Source: Candidatus Margulisiibacteriota bacterium
GTDB taxonomy: Bacteria > Margulisbacteria > Termititenacia > Termititenacales > Termititenacaceae
Direction of reading: 5' to 3'
Length of the DNA: 5,670 bases
Assembly (NCBI GenBank): GCA_031279615.1
Contig: JAITIE010000029.1
Span: 1-5,670, forward strand
In this document: piece after piece, positions 1-4,539 of the stretch
Layout: each line of letters begins with the position of its first letter
Numbering within the stretch: position 1 is the stretch's first letter
Program-made: the position numbers and the translations under genes
The notes under the pieces: generated by a model
The model's input: the letters and a program-made list of their open reading frames with translations, nothing else
Databases searched by the model: none
What the model was told of the DNA's origin: nothing

Positions 1-686
1 GTTTTTAATTCCGCCGCCTGACCGAGCAGCTGCCCGTCATTGGTGTAAACCGCACTGCCGCCCCAAAAAGTCACGCCGTCTTCCACGCCGGAGCGGTTGC
101 AGTAAAGCACATTCACGGCCAGATTTTCGGCGATGCTGCGATTGATGTTCTGCCACTGCTTGGCGATGCCGGCGCGGTAAGGCGACGAGGAGATAATCAC
201 GACATTTTCCGCGCCGGCGCTCGCCGCCAGGTACGCGCTGGAAAAATGCCAGGCGTCTTCGCAAATCAATACGGCGGTTTGGCCCAGGACTGACGCAAAA
301 GTTTGGAATTGACTGCCGGCGCTGAAATAGCGTTTCTCGTCAAACATGCCGTAAGTCGGCAGATAAACTTTGCGGTGCGTGTGGATCAGCTCTCCGCCAC
401 TCAGATAAAACGCGGCGTTATAAGCGCGGCTGTTTTGCTCCTCGATAGAGCCAAAAAGCAAATCAATGCCCCGGCTCAACGCGGTTAATTTAGCGAGGTA
501 TTCCCGCGCGAGATGCAATAAATCATAGACCTGGTCTTTGAGCAAGTAACCGGTCAGCGCCAGCTCCGGAAAAACTATCAGCCGCGCGCCGTTTTCCCGC
601 GCGGTCACAATTTCCCGCTCCAGCAGGGCGTAGTTGGCGGCGAGATTGCCGAGCGTGGGGTAGATCTGCGCCAGCGCGATTTTCAT
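1..686 (-). CDS. Nitrilase-family carbon-nitrogen hydrolase, N-terminal 228 codons (3' end beyond the left edge)
   Basis: The reading frame starts MKIALAQIYPTLGN and stays open to the left edge. The nitrilase catalytic triad is visible: Glu41 in FPELALTGY, Lys106 in HRKVYLPTYGMFDEKRYF and Cys142 in LICEDAWH; Glu117 is the probable auxiliary glutamate. NRSGVEDGVTFWGGS (residues 197-211) resembles a bacterial subgroup of about 280 residues that often lies next to, or acts with, NAD synthetase, hydrolysing glutamine or another amide to supply ammonia. The alternative is the N-terminal glutaminase domain of a full-length glutamine-dependent NadE (over 500 residues); the C-terminus needed to decide is missing. 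Family membership is sure, the substrate is inferred. The ATG at 684-686 gives the canonical nitrilase start, but no Shine-Dalgarno sequence precedes it; a hairpin covers that site. It lies 53 bp downstream of the unknown gene on the same strand, so co-transcription is likely. Confidence 0.9.
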   Translation of the reverse strand, partial: MKIALAQIYPTLGNLAANYALLEREIVTARENGARLIVFPELALTGYLLKDQVYDLLHLAREYLAKLTALSRGIDLLFGSIEEQNSRAYNAAFYLSGGELIHTHRKVYLPTYGMFDEKRYFSAGSQFQTFASVLGQTAVLICEDAWHFSSAYLAASAGAENVVIISSSPYRAGIAKQWQNINRSIAENLAVNVLYCNRSGVEDGVTFWGGSAVYTNDGQLLGQAAELK

Positions 687-723
687 GGCAATAAGTTTAG
701 CGCATTGCGCTTTTATTTGCCAT
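685..723 (-). promoter_or_regulatory. Intergenic hairpin overlapping the start codon of the nitrilase-family gene
   Basis: Read on the plus strand, ATGGCAATAA (685-694) and TTATTTGCCAT (713-723) are complementary over 10 bp with one bulged base. Inside them AGCGC (699-703) and GCGCT (707-711) form a second 5-bp stem with a 3-nt loop. In the minus-strand mRNA the outer stem includes the first two bases of the nitrilase AUG and occupies the place where a Shine-Dalgarno sequence would sit. A role in translational control or mRNA processing is inferred. No U-tract follows, so it is not a standard terminator. Confidence 0.5.
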
Positions 724-739
724 GCTTTTGAAAGATGTT

Positions 740-1963
740 TTACGGAAACAAATAAATTCCGCTGCTCCGGTAACCCCAATAATCCACGTAGTTTGCGGCT
801 AGATTTAATTTGGGCAGAACAGCAATCCTGTTTTTGATGTAATCGCGCAGTTGCGGCCTGTTGCTGAACCAGGCCGGACTGTCCGTTTGTCCGGAGCCGC
901 TCAAGCCGGCCGCCGCGGCGTATTCCTGGCAGATAGAAACGAATTCTTGATATAGCGCGGCTGTATCCTGGCCTTTTACAAAACTGGCCGCTGGTTCGCT
1001 GCCGTACAGGACAAGATATTTGCCGTGTTCCGGGACGGACAAAAACAAAGTCATTAAAAACCCTAAATAATTTCTGGTGTCGTAAATGCTGATCAGATTG
1101 AACTCCGGACAGAGCCAGAGAATTTCCGGCCGGTATGCTGTGCAAATATCAGCCAGTCCGCCGAAAGGAATATGCCACACAGATTTGCCCAAACGGTAAT
1201 AATGATTGCCGCGCCTTAACACCTGGCCGGATATTTTTGGAAACTCGGCGGCAAGTTGTCCGCGCAGTGTCAAGTCGCGGCCTGTGTTGTGCCGGAAAAT
1301 ACGGTAAACCTGCTGCAAATTGTTTTGGGGAAAAGTGGTCTGCCAGGGCATGACCTGCAGTAGTAAATCAAAAGCCCGGCGGCCTTCCGGTAAAAACCCC
1401 CAGCGGGGCAGCCTCTTTTTTACTTCGCTGTAAGGAGTGTCGGCAAGTATCGCCTGCTGGGCCGCCGCGGCGTCGCGGCAAAATTTTTTTTGTTTGTCCG
1501 CGGTGAGCGTCGAGTAATGCCTGTAAAGCGGAACAGTAAAATAATTGAAAGGACTTTCTTGAATAAACCGGATCAGGCGGCTTTCTTCAGAAAAAGGATT
1601 TAATTTGCGCTGCTGCGCGGCGCTCAAGATATTATTCAAGCTGCCCAGCCAATTTTGCGGCGCGGCCGCCAGCTGCGCTGAAATAATCCGCCACACCGCC
1701 TGACGCATACTCTTGCCGAAATTTTCAAAGATATGCAGGTTTTGGTAAAACAAGTAATACCAAAAATTTATTTTGGCAGTGTCGGAAGACAGCGGGATTT
1801 GTTCAACTTCCTGCGGAGAAACATAGCCCAGCGCCAGCAAAGACTGAATGACCTTTTTGCGGCGGTCGCGCAGTAAATAGCGTTTGTTCTTGCTTTCGTT
1901 CTCAAACCACCGCAGAAAATCCGCGGCGGTTTGCCGATCGGCGATCACTTTACTTTGCCACAT
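740..1963 (-). CDS. Hypothetical soluble protein, 407 residues, family not recognised
   Basis: This is a complete frame from ATG (1961-1963) to TAA (740-742), with no competing long frame and good coding character. I do not recognise the family. It has no signal peptide and no clear membrane segment, so it is probably cytoplasmic. The first third is charged and helix-like (FENESKNKRYLLRDRRKK, about residues 20-37). The protein is rich in aromatic residues, with 11 Trp and many Tyr, and has four Cys (one each in KFCRDA, DICTAY, WLCPEF and SICQEY). The C-terminal part (about 260-407) looks like an alternating alpha/beta fold, with strand-like segments such as ILWLCPEFNLISIYD and KYLVLYG, and ends in YRSSGIYLFP. 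No nucleotide-binding or metal-binding signature was found. It precedes the nitrilase gene with a 53-bp gap. There is no Shine-Dalgarno sequence before the ATG, so the start rests on frame extent only. Confidence 0.75.
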   Translation of the reverse strand: MWQSKVIADRQTAADFLRWFENESKNKRYLLRDRRKKVIQSLLALGYVSPQEVEQIPLSSDTAKINFWYYLFYQNLHIFENFGKSMRQAVWRIISAQLAAAPQNWLGSLNNILSAAQQRKLNPFSEESRLIRFIQESPFNYFTVPLYRHYSTLTADKQKKFCRDAAAAQQAILADTPYSEVKKRLPRWGFLPEGRRAFDLLLQVMPWQTTFPQNNLQQVYRIFRHNTGRDLTLRGQLAAEFPKISGQVLRRGNHYYRLGKSVWHIPFGGLADICTAYRPEILWLCPEFNLISIYDTRNYLGFLMTLFLSVPEHGKYLVLYGSEPAASFVKGQDTAALYQEFVSICQEYAAAAGLSGSGQTDSPAWFSNRPQLRDYIKNRIAVLPKLNLAANYVDYWGYRSSGIYLFP

Positions 1964-2017
1964 TTAATTACTTATTCGTAACTTTACGGAACTGATTGCA
2001 AATTTTTCCGGCTTTGC

Positions 2018-2047
2018 TGGACAGAGGCGAGGCCTGTATGCCATAAT
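2018..2047 (+). promoter_or_regulatory. Candidate sigma-70-type promoter for the barrel-protein gene
   Basis: TGGACA (2018-2023) is a one-mismatch -35 box. CATAAT (2042-2047) is a one-mismatch -10 box preceded by TGC, an extended -10 feature. The spacer is 18 bp. Transcription would start near 2054, leaving a leader of about 110 nt. This rests on consensus matching only. Confidence 0.4.
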
Positions 2048-2153
2048 TTTTAAGTGAGAATAAAGAAAGATACTGTGTTAAGGGAAACTTAAGGAAATAT
2101 TCAGGGAGGCGGCCGAAGCACGGGTTTTAGGAAAAAGTGAAAAATAAAAAATT

Positions 2154-2160
2154 AAGGAGG
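2154..2160 (+). promoter_or_regulatory. Strong ribosome binding site of the barrel-protein gene
   Basis: AAGGAGG lies 5 nt upstream of the ATG at 2166 and is a near-perfect Shine-Dalgarno sequence. It fixes the start of the barrel gene and contrasts with the unknown gene, the nitrilase gene, uppP and rnfE, none of which has a recognisable one. Confidence 0.85.
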
Positions 2161-2165
2161 CAATA

Positions 2166-2745
2166 ATGAAAAAAATATTAGTTTTGTCCGTGACGTTGTT
2201 TTCAATGGTTTTTGCGGAATTTGGCGCGTATGCGCCTTTGGATATAGATAATCCGACGCCTAGATTTGGCGCTATTTGGTCTTTGGAGAGCAGGTTTAAA
2301 CTACCTGTTGATGTGCAGGCTGAATATTGGAATAACTTCTCTAAAAAAGGATGAATACGCCGCTGGAGATGCAGAGCGCACTGATGCTAATAACGGCCTT
2401 GCTTTGCAAGGCACCTATTATTTTTTTAATAATGCCAAAGAAAATTTAAAACTTGGCGCGACAGCCCGCTGGGAAAGCGAAACTGTTAAAAGCGAACTTG
2501 ATTACCCGGGCGCTGCTGACGATGAAGAAGACAAACAATCTGGCAGTGTTCTGAAATTAGGCGGCAGCGCTAGATGGAAATTGAACAATTTGTTTTCTAT
2601 CAAGGCCGACGTTTTTGTCTTCTCTGCTAGCAGCGCTAAAAGAAACCACGACGAGGCTGGTACAGCCAGTGATTATGATATTAAGACTGAGGCTGGCAGT
2701 TTGGGTTTGGGAGGCGTGTTGTCTTTTGCGATTGACTTGTTTTAG
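2166..2745 (+). pseudogene. Small outer-membrane beta-barrel-like protein, interrupted by a one-base frameshift
   Basis: The first frame (2166-2354) encodes 62 residues and stops at TGA. The rest continues in the next frame to TAA at 2743-2745. Removing one A from the A6 run at 2343-2348 joins them as FSKKDEYAAG and gives a 192-residue protein. It starts with a signal peptide (MKKILVLSVTLFSMVFA, likely cut before Glu18). It continues with alternating polar/hydrophobic strand-like segments: LALQGTYYFF (78-87), LKLGATARW (94-102), LKLGGSARW (129-137), FSIKADVFVF (143-152) and GGVLSFAIDLF (182-192). The C-terminal Phe is typical of barrel proteins handled by the Bam machinery. The size suits a barrel of about eight strands; the family and cargo are unknown. 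Coding quality after the shift is intact, so the lesion is recent, a sequencing error, or a phase switch. It is flanked by its own ribosome binding site and terminator, so it is a single-gene unit. Confidence 0.75.
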
Positions 2746-2756
2746 TTAATTAAAGA

Positions 2757-2781
2757 AAAGCCAGCCGGAGCGGCTGGCTTT
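2757..2781 (+). terminator. Intrinsic terminator after the barrel-protein gene, probably bidirectional
   Basis: AAAGCCAGCCG (2757-2767) pairs perfectly with CGGCTGGCTTT (2771-2781) around a 3-nt loop, giving an 11-bp stem. It is followed by TATTT on the plus strand, and on the minus strand the stem reads into TTTTCTTT. It begins 12 nt after the barrel-gene stop codon. It should end that transcript and could also stop leftward transcription from the uppP side. Confidence 0.9.
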
Positions 2782-2785
2782 ATTT

Positions 2786-3084
2786 CCCGTTTTATCAGGG
2801 CAGTAAAACGGAATTGTCAGTTAGTGAACAATTTTTTTGCCAGTTTGGCCGCAAATTAAAAACAGCCTATTCCAGCCAAAAATCAGGCAGGCTTGCTTGT
2901 GTTAAATTGCAATATTGTAATATATTGTGTGTAATTATACAAAAATGTTATATATTATTTTGCCTGGTTGAGCAAATGTCTTTACCGGAGCGCCGTTTTG
3001 CTTGGGAGAATATTTTGCTGGAAGCGGACGTAACCTTCATAACTTTGTTGTGGCCGCGGAAGCAAAGATATTCTCCCAAGCAGG
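2786..3084. other. Gene-less region between convergent barrel and uppP genes
   Basis: I see no credible gene here. The one open frame spanning it starts at a TTG without a ribosome binding site, has unconvincing composition and runs into the 3' end of uppP. The region contains a very A+T-rich block at about 2902-2962 with promoter-like hexamers on both strands. One pair is TTGCAA 2907-2912 with TGTAAT 2930-2935 on plus, at a 17-bp spacing. The other is a perfect TATAAT on minus at 2934-2939 without a good -35. A large inverted repeat follows at 2999-3082. A small RNA running rightwards from about 2942 is possible but unproven. Confidence 0.5.
2999..3082. repeat. 84-bp imperfect inverted repeat abutting the uppP stop codon
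   Basis: The left arm (2999-3019, beginning TGCTTGGGAGAATAT) and right arm (3061-3082) pair over 15 bp, then a bulged G at 3067, then 6 more bp. The 41 nt between them can fold further: GCGG 3024-3027 with CCGC 3054-3057, and CATAAC 3038-3043 with GTTGTG 3047-3052 around TTT. The uppP stop codon begins 2 nt to the right. No T-tract follows on either strand, so it is not a textbook terminator. It could be a 3'-end stabilising or processing structure, a small palindromic repeat element, or a structured RNA. No target-site duplication is evident. Confidence 0.7.
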
Positions 3085-3876
3085 TTAACGCAAAGCTAAT
3101 AATACGATGATGCCCAGAATGATGCGGTAAATCCCGAACGGCACGAAATTGTACTGGCGCAGATAGCGCAGGAAAAATTGAATGACCAGCAGCGCCGTCC
3201 AGAAAGCAAAATAAAACGCCGCGATCAGCGTAAGCCACTCCGCTATGGTAAAGGTCCAGGCGGTGTCATACAGGGTCAGCGCCGCCGCGCCCAGCATAGT
3301 CGGCACAGCCAGAAAAAACGAAAATTCCACCGCGGCGATGCGGCTCAGTCCCAGCAGCAGTCCGCCGATAATCGTCACCGCCGAGCGCGACGTGCCCGGC
3401 ACCATGGCCAGACATTGAAAAAAGCCGAGCGCCAGAGCAGTCAGCCAGCCGATATTGGCCATGCTGGCGGTCTTGGCGGGGCGGTGGCGCAGCGCGAACT
3501 CCAGCGCGATCATCAGCACGCCGTAAAAAATCAAAGCCGCGGCCACGACGCGCGGTTCGAAAAGAGTTTTTATTTCTGTTCTATATAGATAGCCTAAAAC
3601 AGCCGCCGGCAGGAAAGCGACAAAAACTTTGAGCCAGACCGGCAGGATTTTTGTGTAAAATTCTTTGCGAAAAGGCCAGAACATCGCGCCGTACAGTTTG
3701 ACCACGGCCATAATCGCGCCGAGCTGAATAATGATGGTAAAAGCGCTGCTAAAATTAGGATTGCCGGAAAGCCCGCGCAGCATTTGCTCGGCCAGAATCA
3801 AATGTCCGGTGCTGCTGATCGGCAAAAATTCGGTGAAGCCTTCGAGGATACCGAGAAAAATCGCTTTCCAAAACAT
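3085..3876 (-). CDS. uppP: Undecaprenyl-diphosphatase UppP/BacA
   Basis: This integral membrane enzyme removes a phosphate from undecaprenyl pyrophosphate, regenerating the lipid carrier for peptidoglycan and surface polysaccharide building blocks; overexpression in other bacteria gives bacitracin resistance. Both signature motifs are present: EGFTEFLPISSTGH (residues 12-25, with catalytic Glu12/Glu16, Ser22 and His25) and PGTSRSA (160-166, with catalytic Arg164), then EFSFFLAVPTMLGA (184-197). At 263 residues, with several hydrophobic helices, it is full length for the family. The start MFWKAIFLGILEGF aligns with other members. There is no Shine-Dalgarno sequence; an extended -10 element places transcription initiation almost at the ATG. 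It is transcribed divergently from rnfE and stands alone, with a large inverted repeat immediately past its stop codon. Confidence 0.97.
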   Translation of the reverse strand: MFWKAIFLGILEGFTEFLPISSTGHLILAEQMLRGLSGNPNFSSAFTIIIQLGAIMAVVKLYGAMFWPFRKEFYTKILPVWLKVFVAFLPAAVLGYLYRTEIKTLFEPRVVAAALIFYGVLMIALEFALRHRPAKTASMANIGWLTALALGFFQCLAMVPGTSRSAVTIIGGLLLGLSRIAAVEFSFFLAVPTMLGAAALTLYDTAWTFTIAEWLTLIAAFYFAFWTALLVIQFFLRYLRQYNFVPFGIYRIILGIIVLLALR

Positions 3877-3885
3877 GATGAATTT

Positions 3886-3894
3886 ATTATAGCA
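3886..3894 (-). promoter_or_regulatory. Extended -10 promoter element of uppP
   Basis: On the minus strand TGC-TATAAT is a perfect extended -10. No good -35 is seen at 16-18 bp upstream, as is usual for extended -10 promoters. Initiation about 7 nt downstream (near 3879) would leave only about 3 nt before the uppP ATG at 3876, implying a leaderless or nearly leaderless mRNA. Confidence 0.55.
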
Positions 3895-3966
3895 TAATCC
3901 ACCGTCCGCGCTTACACTATCGTGCTTGCGCGACAGCAGGGTGTCCGGGTAAAATCCCCTGAACTA

Positions 3967-4539
3967 ATGAATATCAAAAAACTTTTGAAACTGTGCCCGA
4001 CTTTTGGCCTGCTGCTGGGTTTTTGTCCCGCGCTGGCGGTGACAACGGCGCTGGTCAACGCTCTCGGCATGGGGGTGGCTTTTACTTTTGTGCTGGTGTT
4101 TTCCAATTTTTTTGTCTCTCTGCTGCGGCGGATTATCCCGCCGGAAATACGCATACCGCTGTTCATTATTGTGGTGGTGACTTTTGTGACGATCGTCGAT
4201 ATGCTGCTGTCCGGTTTTATGCCTGAACTGTACCAGGCTTTGGGGATTTTCGTGCCGCTGATCGTCGTCAACTGCATTATTCTAGGCCGCGCCGAGGCTT
4301 TCGCTTACAAAAACACGGTCTGGGCGTCAATCAAAGACGGTCTTTTGAACGGCTTTTGGTTTACAGTTGGTTTGTCCCTGCTGGCCGTGGCGCGCGAGCT
4401 GCTGGGCGCGGGCACGCTGCTGGGACAGCCGGTCTGGGCTGCGGATTTTACGCCGCTATTGATTTTCGTTTTGCCGCCGGGCGGATTTTTACTGCTGGGT
4501 TTTATTCTGGCCTATCTCAACGAGGACGCCGGTGTATAA
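3967..4539 (+). CDS. rnfE: Rnf electron transport complex subunit E
   Basis: RnfE is a membrane subunit of the ion-translocating ferredoxin:NAD+ oxidoreductase, homologous to NqrD. With RnfA it holds an intramembrane iron-sulfur centre through conserved cysteines. Cys20 (LLLGFCPALAVTT) and Cys103 (VVNCIILGRAEAFA) are at the expected sites. Other family motifs are NALGMG (31-36), EIRIPLFI (60-67) and FVTIVDMLLSGFMPELYQALGIFVPL (73-98). LGRAEAFA and the TIVD motif separate it from RnfA. It has about six hydrophobic segments. I chose the ATG at 3967 because it gives 190 residues and a normal distance to Cys20; a GTG at 3922 would add 15 atypical residues. Neither has a clear ribosome binding site. 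The N-terminus has an extra Cys10-Pro11, so LCPTFGLLLGFCP looks like a repeated motif. It is the first gene of this rnf operon in the window and overlaps rnfC by 8 bp. Confidence 0.95.
   Translation: MNIKKLLKLCPTFGLLLGFCPALAVTTALVNALGMGVAFTFVLVFSNFFVSLLRRIIPPEIRIPLFIIVVVTFVTIVDMLLSGFMPELYQALGIFVPLIVVNCIILGRAEAFAYKNTVWASIKDGLLNGFWFTVGLSLLAVARELLGAGTLLGQPVWAADFTPLLIFVLPPGGFLLLGFILAYLNEDAGV
4522..4526 (+). promoter_or_regulatory. Ribosome binding site deciding the GTG start of rnfC
   Basis: GAGGA lies inside the end of rnfE, 5 nt before the GTG at 4532. The frame upstream of this GTG encodes no RnfC-like sequence, so the GTG is the best start. It overlaps the rnfE stop, which suggests translational coupling. 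Confidence 0.65.

Larger units (their letters stand above)
1964..2165. other. Divergent intergenic region between the unknown gene and the barrel-protein gene
   Basis: This 202-bp stretch has no convincing gene. It holds a plausible plus-strand promoter (2018-2047), then a purine-rich leader of about 110 nt with a weak 5-bp hairpin (TTAAG 2078-2082 with CTTAA 2088-2092), ending in a strong ribosome binding site. Going leftwards, the minus-strand promoter for the unknown gene must also lie here, but I see no well-matched -35/-10 pair. I recognise no riboswitch class in the leader. Confidence 0.6.

Noticed and set aside
2048..2153. Riboswitch in the barrel-gene leader
   Set aside because: The leader is purine-rich with only a 5-bp hairpin and no recognisable conserved riboswitch core.
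2343..2349. AAAAAAG as a classic -1 ribosomal frameshift site in the barrel gene
   Set aside because: In the starting frame it is read AAA-AAA-G, not A-AAA-AAG, and the continuation requires a +1 (or -2) change, so a -1 slip leads to the wrong frame.
2831..2855. Hairpin TTTGC...GCAAA near a T-run as a terminator
   Set aside because: The T-run precedes the stem on the plus strand and becomes an A-run after it on the minus strand, and the stem is short and interrupted.
2999..3082. Inverted repeat as a miniature transposable element
   Set aside because: No target-site duplication is visible and no second copy exists in the window, so it is kept only as a structured repeat of unknown role.
2814..3110. 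Open frame of 98 residues in the barrel-uppP intergenic region
   Set aside because: It starts at TTG with no ribosome binding site, runs through the inverted repeat and into the 3' end of uppP on the other strand, and has no protein-like features.
3178..3588. 136-residue Arg/Gln-rich frame on the plus strand inside uppP
   Set aside because: It is a shadow of uppP, which is confidently identified by motifs; the low-complexity basic composition is typical of antisense frames in G+C-rich genes.
3937..3961. CAGGG...CCCTG inverted repeat upstream of rnfE as an operator
   Set aside because: The arms are only 5 bp with a long spacer and no recognised regulator motif, so it is not separable from chance.
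3912..4277. 121-residue frame on the minus strand opposite rnfE
   Set aside because: It is a Ser/Thr-rich shadow of the hydrophobic rnfE coding sequence with no independent signals.
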